In this document: one piece after another, positions 1-8,381 of the stretch
Position numbering within the stretch: the first letter of the stretch is position 1
Layout of the letters: each line of letters begins with the position of its first letter
Origin: Nostoc sp. 106C
GTDB taxonomy: Bacteria; Cyanobacteriota; Cyanobacteriia; Cyanobacteriales; Nostocaceae
Direction of reading: 5' to 3'
Assembly: GCF_002154725.1 (NCBI RefSeq)
Contig: NZ_MTAW01000084.1
Span: 30,133-94,132, forward strand
Length of the DNA stretch: 64,000 nt
Translations under genes and position numbers: made by a program
The notes under the pieces: generated by a model
Database searches by the model: none
What the model saw: only the letters and a program-made list of their open reading frames with translations
Told to the model about the DNA's origin: nothing

Positions 1-904
1 TTACTGTTTTTGCTTCTACATTCTGACTAGCAGCTTTTTCCCATTCAGCTTCTGTTGGTAGCCGCTTCCCGACAAACCGTGAGTATGCTTCTGCTTCGTA
101 CCAGCTGACACCACAAACTGGGTGATTACCCCAGGTAGGATCGTCATGCCAATACAGCGGTTGTTTTACTTGCTCAGTTTGCAGCCAATTCCACCCAGCC
201 TTTGACCACCAACGATCATCTTGATAGCCGCCTGCCTCTATGAATGCCCGATACTGCCGACAAGTTACAGGGTAGCGGTCAATCCAATAAGTGTCTAAAT
301 ATACTTTATAGGCTGGGGATTCATTATCCAAAGCATCAATAGAGTTATTACCCTGTTCAAATTCACCGCCTGGGATTTGAATCATTTCTTCGAGGTGATC
401 AGGTGAAGCTTGGCTTGCTCTGTCAGCGCGGAGTAATTTGTTGTTCGATTGAGGAACTTTTGCTAATTCCAACACCATGCTAATAATTTCGCAGTGTTGG
501 CTTTCGTGCTGAATCAAAAAGCGCCACAGACGCTCGTTTGGTTCAACATCAGCTACTTTCAATGAATCCAAAACTTTCACCCTAACCGTATCCAAGTAAT
601 AACGGATTTCCTCTAAATCAGGTAATTGCACACGCTTTACTTTGGGTAAACCATCAGCTGCAAACAGCTGACGGTATTGGGGAAACAAGCATGGTAAGCC
701 TGCACTACGTTCTAGCAGCCACAAAGATTCTGTGTAAGCAATATGTCCTAAGTGCCAGCCAACAGGGCTAAAATCAGGATGGGGTTGACAACAAAATGTC
801 TGCCTATCCATACCCTCAAACAGTGCCAGAGTTTTAGTCCGACATTCAAGGAACGCAAGATTTATAGCCTCTTTGAGACTAGATTTGTTCAAATTGGATA
901 TCAC
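1..904 (-). CDS. egtB: Ergothioneine biosynthesis protein EgtB, 3' end cut by window edge
   Basis: Non-haem iron sulfoxide synthase that joins hercynine to a thiol donor in ergothioneine synthesis. About 300 residues are visible. The N-terminal DinB-like part has GWHLGHIAY and QHESQHCE, which carry the histidines expected to bind iron. The C-terminal FGE/SUMF1-like part has DRYPVTCRQYRAFIEAGG and GKRLPTEAEWEKAA before the sequence runs off the window. I place the start at a GTG (904-902) preceded by GGAG at a 6-base spacing. It overlaps the end of egtC by 26 bases, so the two are translationally coupled. A TTG at 892 is the alternative. An egtD methyltransferase would be expected beyond the edge; that is inference. 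Confidence 0.9.
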   Translation of the reverse strand, partial: MISNLNKSSLKEAINLAFLECRTKTLALFEGMDRQTFCCQPHPDFSPVGWHLGHIAYTESLWLLERSAGLPCLFPQYRQLFAADGLPKVKRVQLPDLEEIRYYLDTVRVKVLDSLKVADVEPNERLWRFLIQHESQHCEIISMVLELAKVPQSNNKLLRADRASQASPDHLEEMIQIPGGEFEQGNNSIDALDNESPAYKVYLDTYWIDRYPVTCRQYRAFIEAGGYQDDRWWSKAGWNWLQTEQVKQPLYWHDDPTWGNHPVCGVSWYEAEAYSRFVGKRLPTEAEWEKAASQNVEAKTV

Positions 905-1667
905 AGTCTTCTCCCACACTGATGATGCTATTTTCTTGGCAAGCTGTCCAATTACCTGTAAAGAGTGGTTCGGATGCAATAATTACTGCTCCGGGAAAAG
1001 TTGGATCGTCCTGCAACCAGTAAAGAGACGGAGCAGGTGATTTTGTACTAAAACGTGAAGCTATCAGGCGATCGCCATCACTAATTACTACGTTGGCATA
1101 AACATAAGTTTGATATTCCTTTGCCCATTCTCCTAGCTGAAGTAATGTGATGTGCAAAGCCTGCTCTATACTCTTACCAGGGTTGGCTTGCAAATAATAG
1201 AGCAGCAAAGCAAAGATATGTTCCGAATCTGTACTTCCCTGGATTGATTGGTAAATTTCATCGCTGAGCCGATCGCGAATCGGTCTGTATAGCGTCTGCC
1301 GAAACTTGTCAATCCGTCCATTGTGAGTAAACAACAAACGCTGATACTTAAATGGCTGAGAATTACTAAAATCTAAGGCTTGACCTGGTGTAGCACTACG
1401 AACATAGGCTAAGATTCGTCCTGATTCGACATAGCGGCTCAAACTTGGCAGATTTTGGTCATTCCAAATCGGCAAGGTATTTTTGTAAATAAAGGGTTCG
1501 GTATCCTTTTGCGAATGATACCAACCCATACCAAAACCATCAGCGTTCACCACTCCCGAAAGCATTTCGCGAGGTTGGTAACTCTGCACAATCAACGAAT
1601 GTTCAGGCGTGTACAGTAGCTTTTCTAAAGAAACAGGCGAACCAAGGTAAGCAAGTAAACGGCACAT
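879..1667 (-). CDS. egtC: Ergothioneine biosynthesis protein EgtC (class II glutamine amidotransferase)
   Basis: 262 residues. The family removes the gamma-glutamyl group from the EgtB product by N-terminal nucleophile (Ntn) chemistry. The protein begins MCRLLAYLG, so Cys2 would be the nucleophile after Met removal. NADGFGMGWY (about residues 40-50) and FTHNGRID (about 114-121) are typical class II glutaminase motifs. It is the first gene of an egtC-egtB unit, and its last 26 bases overlap the egtB start. The length fits the family. EgtC is optional in many cyanobacteria, so the pathway here could use either glutamylcysteine or cysteine as donor; which one cannot be read from sequence. Confidence 0.9.
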   Translation of the reverse strand: MCRLLAYLGSPVSLEKLLYTPEHSLIVQSYQPREMLSGVVNADGFGMGWYHSQKDTEPFIYKNTLPIWNDQNLPSLSRYVESGRILAYVRSATPGQALDFSNSQPFKYQRLLFTHNGRIDKFRQTLYRPIRDRLSDEIYQSIQGSTDSEHIFALLLYYLQANPGKSIEQALHITLLQLGEWAKEYQTYVYANVVISDGDRLIASRFSTKSPAPSLYWLQDDPTFPGAVIIASEPLFTGNWTACQENSIISVGEDCDIQFEQI

Positions 1668-1693
1668 AATTAATTGGAATTTAAAATTGCTGC

Positions 1694-2188
1694 TCAGCTA
1701 GCAATAAACTTTAAAGCCACGCCATTCATGCAGTAGCGCTTACCAGTAGGTGCAGGACCATCGTTAAATACGTGACCCAAGTGTCCACCACAACGATGGC
1801 AATGGACTTCAACTCTAGTCATAAAGAACGACTTGTCTACAGTTGTATCTGTTGCTTCTTCGATGGGAGCGTAAAAACTGGGCCAGCCTGTACCACTGTT
1901 AAATTTAGTCTCTGAGGAAAATAGAGGTAAATCACACCCAGCACAGACGTAAGTTCCTTGAGCATATTGCTTATCGAGGGGGCTAGTACCAGCGCGTTCG
2001 GTGCCATGTTTACGCAATACATGAAACTGTTCTGGTGTCAGGGTCTTGCGCCATTCTTCTTCAGTTTTGGTGATTTCAAATTCATTCTTTGCAGTTGTCA
2101 TAACTTCTGATTTCCTTGTGAAATATTGTGATAAAAATGCTGTGCCAACGATGACTGCACTAGCTTCTAAAAAATACCGCTTGTTCAT
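1694..2188 (-). CDS. msrB: Peptide-methionine (R)-S-oxide reductase MsrB, possibly membrane-anchored
   Basis: 164 residues. It reduces R-methionine sulfoxide in proteins. Zinc cysteine pairs CAGC (82/85) and CHRC (130/133) are present, as are the family motif FNSGTGWPSF (96-105) and the catalytic cysteine in RYCMNG (Cys153). The long form starts with a hydrophobic stretch (about residues 8-20) that could export or anchor it. A second ATG at 2101 has a GGAAATCAGAAG leader and would give a cytosolic 135-residue enzyme, so the start is not settled. It lies 26 bases upstream of egtC on the same strand, so msrB-egtC-egtB may form one antioxidant transcription unit. That grouping is inference. Confidence 0.93.
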   Translation of the reverse strand: MNKRYFLEASAVIVGTAFLSQYFTRKSEVMTTAKNEFEITKTEEEWRKTLTPEQFHVLRKHGTERAGTSPLDKQYAQGTYVCAGCDLPLFSSETKFNSGTGWPSFYAPIEEATDTTVDKSFFMTRVEVHCHRCGGHLGHVFNDGPAPTGKRYCMNGVALKFIAS

Positions 2189-2270
2189 TATCCAGTTGCC
2201 GATTTACCTTGCTGAATCACCAGTATGAGCGATCGCCCTGAATTAACCCTGATAGAAACATTAAAATCAT

Positions 2271-2408
2271 CTAAGAATCATTGAGATCGGGACTATTAAA
2301 GGCTGGTTTAGGATCATCGACTGCAAAATGGAATCGTTGAGCCGGAAAATAAATGCTGTGGTAGTCGCGGATAATTAGTTCTGCTGGCAAATCCTCCTGG
2401 TTTCTTTG
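2271..2408 (-). pseudogene. Possible remnant of an unrecognised gene
   Basis: An open frame of about 45 codons reads QEDLPAELIIRDYHSIYF and onward to a TAG at 2271. It is bounded upstream by an in-frame TGA (2409-2411) and has no ATG. The amino acid composition looks protein-like, but I do not recognise the family. It may be the tail of a decayed gene, or chance. It lies between msrB and the MAPEG gene. Confidence 0.25.
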
Positions 2409-2556
2409 TCACGCTCTTTTTTAAGCTATTGCAAAACTATATTGTATCGAGAAAGCGAGGTCGTAATTCTGTCGTAATTCCCGACTCAATCTGCTAGTGA
2501 TCGCTCAATTGATGAAACCAAAGAATTATACTTTTTTGGTACATGAGGATTTTGAT

Positions 2557-2949
2557 ATGTCGCCTTGGACTAGTCTCATCACTGCTTTAACACTGCTGCT
2601 GTACTCGGTCATCACAATTAATGTTGGTCGAGCCAGAGCCAAATATAAAGTACTACCTCCCCAAATGACAGGAGACGCTGATTTTGAACGCGTGCTGCGT
2701 GTTCAGCAAAATACCCTAGAGCAAATGGTTGTCTTTGTGCCTGCTTTATGGTTATTTTCTTTCTACATTAACCCTTTGTGGGGGGCAGTTATCGGTGCTA
2801 TCTGGCTTGTGGGCCGAGTGGCCTACGCTTGGGGATACTATCAGGCGGCCGAAAAGCGAGCGATTGGCTTTGGCATTAGTTCTATCAGCGGTATAGTGCT
2901 ACTTTTAGGTTCGCTCGTTGGTATCATCTTGTCTTTGGTGCAGCCATAA
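2557..2949 (+). CDS. MAPEG family integral membrane protein
   Basis: 130 residues from the preferred ATG, which has GAGGA seven bases upstream. The frame stays open 20 codons further up, to 2497. Four hydrophobic segments (about residues 5-25, 55-72, 76-96 and 106-128) and the conserved RVQQNTLEQMVVF stretch match the membrane-associated eicosanoid/glutathione metabolism (MAPEG) family. Bacterial members are often glutathione-dependent transferases or peroxidases. The substrate cannot be inferred. It is monocistronic by spacing, with a hairpin repeat 70 bases downstream. Confidence 0.8.
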   Translation: MSPWTSLITALTLLLYSVITINVGRARAKYKVLPPQMTGDADFERVLRVQQNTLEQMVVFVPALWLFSFYINPLWGAVIGAIWLVGRVAYAWGYYQAAEKRAIGFGISSISGIVLLLGSLVGIILSLVQP

Positions 2950-3018
2950 GTCATTGTTAGAAGCGATCGCTATTTTTATACCAATTCACAAACAGCCTGA
3001 TACATATAGATTGTTCAT

Positions 3019-3043
3019 AGGGGTTTAGCGTAGCTAAACCCTT
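3019..3043. repeat. Short hairpin repeat after the MAPEG gene
   Basis: GGGTTTAGC (3021-3029) and GCTAAACCC (3033-3041) form a perfect 9-bp stem around a GTA loop, extended by A-T and G-U pairs. This motif is a common dispersed palindrome in Nostocales. It may act as a terminator, but there is no T-run. The rest of the 410-base gap (2950-3359) is AT-rich with no other clear element. Confidence 0.6.
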
Positions 3044-3359
3044 ATTTGCGTATTTGTGTCATTATTTACAATTTCTCATAACTTCAAAGCAAATTGCGAT
3101 CGCCAAAAGCAACAGGGTGTGTGTAGAAAGCAAAGGTTACGACTCTAGCGAGAATTTGCCAAGTTAACCTCCCTTATAGCTGACGAGTTTGGAGTAAGCA
3201 CTAAAGCTTTTTGGTAATTTTTGCGTAATTTTTATTTATAAAACTATTGCCTCGCTCAGATGAAAATTCATGCAATTCTTAATAGATTATTTCGCCACAA
3301 TAAATTAGCTATGTTCGATAATTAGTTCCAGATGAACTAGTCAGTAAAACTCAATATAT

Positions 3360-4580
3360 ATGTTGTTAGCGACTGGACTATTAACAGCAAGTTTGCTGTT
3401 TTCGCATAGGTTCTTGACAGAAGCAACTCAGCAACAGTTATTACCAGTTGTACAGGTACAGTTACCCAAACAATCTGTTATGCCTAAAGCTGCTTTAAAA
3501 AGACTATTAACTACCGAACCAGTACAAGCTGACTGGTTTACTTCTGAGTTTTTAGAGCATGTGCCTATCTCCCAGATTCAACAAATTATCTCTAGCTTGA
3601 AACAAGGACTAGGAGATTATCAAAAAGTTCAAGAACAAGGCAAAAACTACATAGTTGTGTTTAGTCGTGGTTATGTGCCAGCGCAAATTGCTCTCGATGC
3701 CAATGGTAAAATTGCCATGCTATTCTTTCGTCCGCCTATTGCTCAAGGCAAGACTTTAGAAGAAGCGATCGCAGAATTTAAAACTTTACCTGGCAAAGTT
3801 AGTTTTTTAGTTTTAGAAGGAAAATCAGAACGAGCCGCATTAAATGCTAATACACCGCTAGCAGTTGGTTCGGCTTTTAAATTGGCAGTTCTTCAAACTC
3901 TCAAGTCTCAAATTGCTACGGGTAAGCGATCGTGGCGGGATGTTGTTGAGTTGCAACCTAGTTGGAAAAGTCTACCATCTGGGACTTTACAAACCTGGCC
4001 CGATCGCTCAATTTTAACTTTGCAAACATTATCTGCTTTGATGATTTCGCAAAGTGACAATACTGCCACCGACAGCCTGATCGATATCATTGGACGACAA
4101 GCCATTGAATCTATTACACCCCGCAACCGTCCTTTACTAACTACCCGTGAATTCTTTGTGCTCAAAAGTGCTACGAACCAAAAGTTACTTCAACGCTATC
4201 GTCATAGTAATCAAGAGCAAAGAAGAGCAATTTTACAATCATTAGCTCAACAACCTCTGCCGGATATAAGTGAATTTGAGGCTAAACCAGTCGCTTTAGA
4301 TATTGAGTGGTTTTTTACTGCTCAAGAACTTTGCAGCCTAATGGAACAGGTTGCCGATTTACCGCTAATGAGTATTAATCCTGGCGTTGCCAATGCTGAA
4401 GATTGGCAAAGAGTAGCATTTAAAGGTGGCTCGGAATCAGGAGTATTGAATCTCACGACTTGGCTAAAAGCGAAGAATGGTAAGCAATATTGTGTTGCTG
4501 GCACTTGGAACAACGATGCACCTTTAGAAGAATCTCGTTTTTTGAGCATCTATGGAAGTGCGATCGCAGGTTTAAAGTAA
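3360..4580 (+). CDS. Class A beta-lactamase-like serine hydrolase
   Basis: 406 residues, with an N-terminal signal anchor (about 1-18). A DUF3887-like N-domain (about 60-126) is followed by a penicillin-interacting serine hydrolase domain. The active-site triad of motifs is intact: SAFK (Ser171, Lys174), SDN (232-234) and KGG (355-357, in place of KTG). It is therefore likely a periplasmic acyl-serine hydrolase acting on beta-lactams or peptidoglycan peptides. Proteins of this architecture are common in cyanobacteria and resistance is not implied. The ATG is the first usable start: an in-frame TAA lies 13 bases upstream. Confidence 0.85.
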   Translation: MLLATGLLTASLLFSHRFLTEATQQQLLPVVQVQLPKQSVMPKAALKRLLTTEPVQADWFTSEFLEHVPISQIQQIISSLKQGLGDYQKVQEQGKNYIVVFSRGYVPAQIALDANGKIAMLFFRPPIAQGKTLEEAIAEFKTLPGKVSFLVLEGKSERAALNANTPLAVGSAFKLAVLQTLKSQIATGKRSWRDVVELQPSWKSLPSGTLQTWPDRSILTLQTLSALMISQSDNTATDSLIDIIGRQAIESITPRNRPLLTTREFFVLKSATNQKLLQRYRHSNQEQRRAILQSLAQQPLPDISEFEAKPVALDIEWFFTAQELCSLMEQVADLPLMSINPGVANAEDWQRVAFKGGSESGVLNLTTWLKAKNGKQYCVAGTWNNDAPLEESRFLSIYGSAIAGLK

Positions 4581-5177
4581 ACGATATTAACGCTCAAGGC
4601 TATGTAAAGCACCCTGAGTTTTAGTAGTTTTCGCGTTAACAGCTTTAATAAATTTTATTTATTATTTTAAAAACAAAGACTATTTGCTTTAATTATTAGT
4701 CTGGTTTTATCTTGTAAATATAAGGAATTAAACGCAAGTATTCAAAGTTTCCAGCTTGATTATGAATCAACTATGCCTATGAAATAGGATTTTAAATCAC
4801 GATACAAGTATCTTTTTACCAATTACTCGCCTCTATTACAGTACAGGAATAATGCCCTATATGTATATAGCATTAGGGGTGTTTTAAATTTGTAAAAAAC
4901 TTTAATTATTGATGTAGTTAAGTTGTTAGCCCATCAATAATTAAGCCAAAATATAATTGCCATGTTCAAAAAATTAGGCTCAAGAAGATGACGTCTTCAG
5001 TAAGGTGATAAGTCGTCAGATAGATTACTCTGACTTGGTTTATTCATCTAGTTTCTTATCGCAATCAAAAACAAGCAGCATCAGCTTATAGTCATAAATT
5101 AACTATAAGTTGAGGATGCATTTGTAATTGAATTGCCAATTTTAAAGCCTAATTAAACTATCCATCCCTTAACTGCC
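4581..5177. other. AT-rich intergenic region, no gene seen
   Basis: About 600 bases without a credible reading frame. It must hold the promoter of the DUF2808 gene downstream, but I see no convincing -35/-10 pair and no repeat that I can name. Confidence 0.5.
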
Positions 5178-5681
5178 ATGAAGAATATTTCTAGTGTATC
5201 TAAAGCTGTGTTAGCTTTTGCTTTTGGAATATGTATGCTGCCTATTTCCAAAACCTATGCTATTGATGCCAGGACTACGTATAATGACACAAGTATCCCA
5301 GCAGTAACTTATTATTTCACTGTTGCTGTACCTGCTTCTGGGGGAAAACCCTTGCAACAAGTGACGCTGACGCAGATCGAAGGCAGCGAAGATATTGAGT
5401 TTGATGCTAAACAGAGTAGGGCTTTTGTGGGAACAAGCGATCGCGCAGGTGAAAAACTGCCAGTTTCCTTGGTAAAAAACCCAAGTCAAGACGATTCAGT
5501 AACAATCCAGTTCGCGCAGCCCTTACCATCAGGTAAAACTGTAACAATAGCTCTCAAGGCGTACAGTAATCCTACTTGGGATGGTGTTTATTTATTTGAT
5601 CTCAAGGCTGCTCCTGCAAATCAGAGTACAGAAAGTCAACCTCTTGGTATAGCTCGCTTACAATTTTATTCAAACGACTAA
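5178..5681 (+). CDS. DUF2808 domain-containing secreted protein
   Basis: 167 residues. There is a signal peptide (about 1-28, ending near KTYA). The mature part matches the cyanobacterial DUF2808 family: VTYYFTVAVPASGGKPLQQV near the start, then a beta-rich body with TVTIALKAYSNPTWDGVYLFD. The function is unknown; members are small periplasmic or outer-membrane associated proteins. It is monocistronic, followed by a strong terminator at 5739. Confidence 0.88.
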   Translation: MKNISSVSKAVLAFAFGICMLPISKTYAIDARTTYNDTSIPAVTYYFTVAVPASGGKPLQQVTLTQIEGSEDIEFDAKQSRAFVGTSDRAGEKLPVSLVKNPSQDDSVTIQFAQPLPSGKTVTIALKAYSNPTWDGVYLFDLKAAPANQSTESQPLGIARLQFYSND

Positions 5682-5738
5682 GAGATTGATTTGAAAATAG
5701 AAATATACAAATCTCACCAAAAGATTTGTAATAGTTTT

Positions 5739-5767
5739 AAAGTACACCCTTAACAAGGTGTACTTTT
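5739..5767 (+). terminator. Rho-independent terminator of the DUF2808 gene
   Basis: AAAGTACACC and GGTGTACTTT form a 10-bp perfect stem with an 8-base loop, followed by a T-rich tail from 5762. It lies 58 bases after the stop codon. Confidence 0.85.
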
Positions 5768-5851
5768 TTATATTTATAGGCTATTTTAGTAATTTTTTAT
5801 AAGCTTGCTATCTATAAATATGTATGCAATAATCTAAAATTGATTTTATAA

Positions 5852-5881
5852 ACTACGGTTTCTCAATCGGCTTAAAGTACT
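5852..5881. promoter_or_regulatory. Putative organosulfur-regulon operator, site 1
   Basis: ACTACG (5852-5857), 18 bases, AGTACT (5876-5881). It lies 31 bases upstream of the arylsulfotransferase-like gene. The first ten bases of the spacer side (ACTACGGTTT) are identical to site 2 at 13820. It belongs to a set of five sites with the same 6-18-6 geometry (see findings). The binding protein is unknown. Confidence 0.5.
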
Positions 5882-5912
5882 TTGTTTGCGAATTTAATAT
5901 GGAAAGTCAGTC

Positions 5913-7109
5913 ATGTCTGCTTTCTATACTCTCCAAGCATTGATACTACGCAGATTTAAGGCTAAAAATTCAAGTAGAATTATGACATTAGCAACTACCT
6001 TTGTTGAACAAAATACTATTCGTCGTCGGGGTACTGGCTTAAAAGCATATAATCCTGAAAAAGTTTACTCTGGGTACACGCTTTTTACACCACTTACTGG
6101 TAAAGGTGAAGTCTACTTAATTAATTTAGAAGGTAAAGTAGTACATCAATGGCAACTACCATATCTTCCAGGTTTATATGGCTATCTTTTACCTAATGGC
6201 AACCTCTTCTATAACGGCAAAACAGTAGAGATTCCACCGCGTTTCCCTGTCTGGTCCTTATTTAAAGGTGGGGTAGTTTTAGAAGTAGATCCACAAGGTA
6301 AAATTGTATGGGAATATCATCATCCAGACCATCATCATGATGGTCGTCGGTTGCGTAATGGCAACACAATTTTACTAGCTTTAGAAAAGATACCAAAATC
6401 TTTAGTTTCTCAAATCAAAGGTGGTGTAGCTGGGACAGAAGTAGATGGTGATATCTATGCTGATGTCATTCATGAAGTAACTCCAGAGGGTGAAATAATT
6501 TGGAGTTGGCACGCTTACGAATATCTTGATCCAGAAAAATATGTAATTACAAAACAAGACCAACGCCATGAATGGACACATGGCAACACAGTTGGAGAGC
6601 TTGCTGATGGTAATATTGTATTGAGTTTCCGTAATATCTCAACAGTAGTAATTGTTGAACGTGAGACTGGAAAAATTATCTGGGAACTAGGAGATGATGT
6701 TCTTGCTCAACAACACTTTCCTAATGAATTACCTAACGGCAATTTGCTAATTTTTGATAATGGTGCTCATCGGCAGAATGTAGCTTTGAATTTCTCCCGC
6801 GTTATTGAAGTGAATAGACAAACCAAGGAGATAGTTTGGGAATACGTTGATAACCCACCACATAACTTTTTCAGTTCTTACATTTCGGGAGCACAACGCT
6901 TACCGAATGGTAATACCTTAATTACCGAGGGTGCTTTTGGACGAATTTTTGAAGTAACAGCAACAGGGGAACTTGTTTGGGAATATATTAATCCCTACTT
7001 TGCGCCTCAAAATGCTCCTGGAGAATCAGCACTAGTAGCCAAGGGAGAACAAAATTCGGTCTTTCGTGCTTTTCGTTATGCGCCTGAAGAAATACCTTGG
7101 CTGAGTTAA
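5913..7109 (+). CDS. Arylsulfotransferase (ASST)-like beta-propeller protein
   Basis: 398 residues. Repeated blade motifs of the form G-E-I-I-W-(S/E)-(W/Y) occur, for example GKIVWEYHHPDHHHDGRRL, GEIIWSWHAYEYLDPEKY, KEIVWEYVDNPPH and GELVWEYINPYF, with LPNGNL/LPNGNT turns. This pattern fits the arylsulfate sulfotransferase family, which moves sulfuryl groups between phenolic esters. No signal peptide is evident. An internal ATG at 5982 (residue 24) may be the true start. A putative operator lies just upstream (5852), tying it to the organosulfur genes. The true substrate is unknown. Confidence 0.75.
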   Translation: MSAFYTLQALILRRFKAKNSSRIMTLATTFVEQNTIRRRGTGLKAYNPEKVYSGYTLFTPLTGKGEVYLINLEGKVVHQWQLPYLPGLYGYLLPNGNLFYNGKTVEIPPRFPVWSLFKGGVVLEVDPQGKIVWEYHHPDHHHDGRRLRNGNTILLALEKIPKSLVSQIKGGVAGTEVDGDIYADVIHEVTPEGEIIWSWHAYEYLDPEKYVITKQDQRHEWTHGNTVGELADGNIVLSFRNISTVVIVERETGKIIWELGDDVLAQQHFPNELPNGNLLIFDNGAHRQNVALNFSRVIEVNRQTKEIVWEYVDNPPHNFFSSYISGAQRLPNGNTLITEGAFGRIFEVTATGELVWEYINPYFAPQNAPGESALVAKGEQNSVFRAFRYAPEEIPWLS

Positions 7110-7197
7110 TTATTAATAAGATTCAAGTGTCAAGGATGAAAAGTGACAAAGTACTAATACTCAGTTCCTTTCTTTTGTTAAATTATAGAGGTAAGAT

Positions 7198-8277
7198 ATG
7201 GCAGAAATTACAATTTATAGTGCGGTTGTTTGCCCCTATGCTCATAGGTCGCGTTTAGTACTTTTAGAAAAAGGTATTGATTTTGACCTAGTTGAAATTG
7301 ATTTACAGAATAAGCCAGCTAATTTTACAGATATTTCACCTTATAGCAAAGTGCCAGTGATTAAACATGGCAATGAGCGAGTTTGGGAATCGGCAATTAT
7401 TAATGAATATCTGGATGAGATTTTTCCTGAACCTTTATTATTACCAAAAGATGCTATTAGTAGGGCACAGGCAAGAATTTGGATCGATTTTGCAAATACT
7501 CGATTTGTTCCGGCTTTCTCTACTTTGCTGCGTTCTCAAGACCCCCAAACGCAAAAACAAGCTGCACAAGAACTGGAAGCTCATTTGCGATTTATTGAAA
7601 ATGAAGGGTTGGGAAAACTATCAGGTAATGGTCCCTATTGGTTTGGCGAAGCTATCAGTTTAGTTGACTTGACATTCTATCCGTGGTTTGAACGTTGGTC
7701 TGCAATTGAGCATTATCGAGGTTTTAAATTATCTACAGAATTCACTAGAATACAACAATGGTGGGATGCGGTAAGTAAACGAGAAGTTGTAAAAGCGATC
7801 GCAAATTCAAAAGAGTTTTATATAGAACGCTATGCGAGATTTGCTGCACTTCCAACGAAGAAAGTCAGCGAAGAATTAAGTTCAGCTGGACAAGTGACTC
7901 CCGAACAATTACAACAAGCAGCAAAGCAAGGATTTAAGTCAGTACTAAATCTGCGTTCTCCTAACGAACAAGGTTTTTTAAATGATGAACAGCAGCAGGC
8001 TCAAGCCGCAGGATTAAATTATGCTAATATCCCGATAAATCCCTCAAAAGCAAATCAAGAATTGATAGAAAAAGCCATTTGGGAAATAGATAATTTACCT
8101 AAACCAGTATTAATTCATTGTGCAGCGGGTGCAAGAGCAACAGCTATTGCTTTAATTGCTGATGCTAGTCAACAAAAACTTACACCAGAGGAAATTAAAC
8201 TCAAAGCACAGGAACTTGGTTTAAATTTAGATCAGCCTCATTTAAAACAATTCTTGCAACAAGAAGAATCTAAGTGA
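7198..8277 (+). CDS. Glutathione S-transferase fused to a DUF442/beta-lactamase-hydrolase-like sulfurtransferase domain
   Basis: 359 residues. Residues 1-80 form a GST N-domain with CPYAHR (Cys12), the cysteine-type active site of omega/lambda-like GSTs, and VPVIKHG. Residues 90-205 form the all-alpha GST C-domain. Residues about 215-355 match the DUF442 (TIGR01244-type) phosphatase-fold/sulfurtransferase family, with HCAAGARAT (Cys308). The loop is CX4R, as in DUF442, not the CX5R of true tyrosine phosphatases. The fusion suggests glutathione-linked sulfur transfer or dethiolation in one polypeptide. AGAGG lies about 7 bases before the ATG. It follows the arylsulfotransferase-like gene by 88 bases, so the two may be cotranscribed. 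Confidence 0.82.
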   Translation: MAEITIYSAVVCPYAHRSRLVLLEKGIDFDLVEIDLQNKPANFTDISPYSKVPVIKHGNERVWESAIINEYLDEIFPEPLLLPKDAISRAQARIWIDFANTRFVPAFSTLLRSQDPQTQKQAAQELEAHLRFIENEGLGKLSGNGPYWFGEAISLVDLTFYPWFERWSAIEHYRGFKLSTEFTRIQQWWDAVSKREVVKAIANSKEFYIERYARFAALPTKKVSEELSSAGQVTPEQLQQAAKQGFKSVLNLRSPNEQGFLNDEQQQAQAAGLNYANIPINPSKANQELIEKAIWEIDNLPKPVLIHCAAGARATAIALIADASQQKLTPEEIKLKAQELGLNLDQPHLKQFLQQEESK

Positions 8278-8310
8278 GGATTTTAGTCCTCATCTTGAAG
8301 AGTAAAAATA

Positions 8311-8343
8311 AGATTCTCGGCTTCTTCAATAAGTCGGGAATCT
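8311..8343. terminator. Bidirectional hairpin between convergent genes
   Basis: AGATTCTCGGCTT and AAGTCGGGAATCT pair with G-U tolerance across a short loop. It sits between the GST-fusion gene (+) and the hydroxyacid dehydrogenase (-), the usual place for a shared terminator. A related half (GATCCCCGACTTCTT) occurs at the right edge of the window, near 63932, so this is also a dispersed repeat. Confidence 0.55.
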
Positions 8344-8381
8344 ATGTTTTTCAATTAGAATTTATAAAAGTACACTGAATA

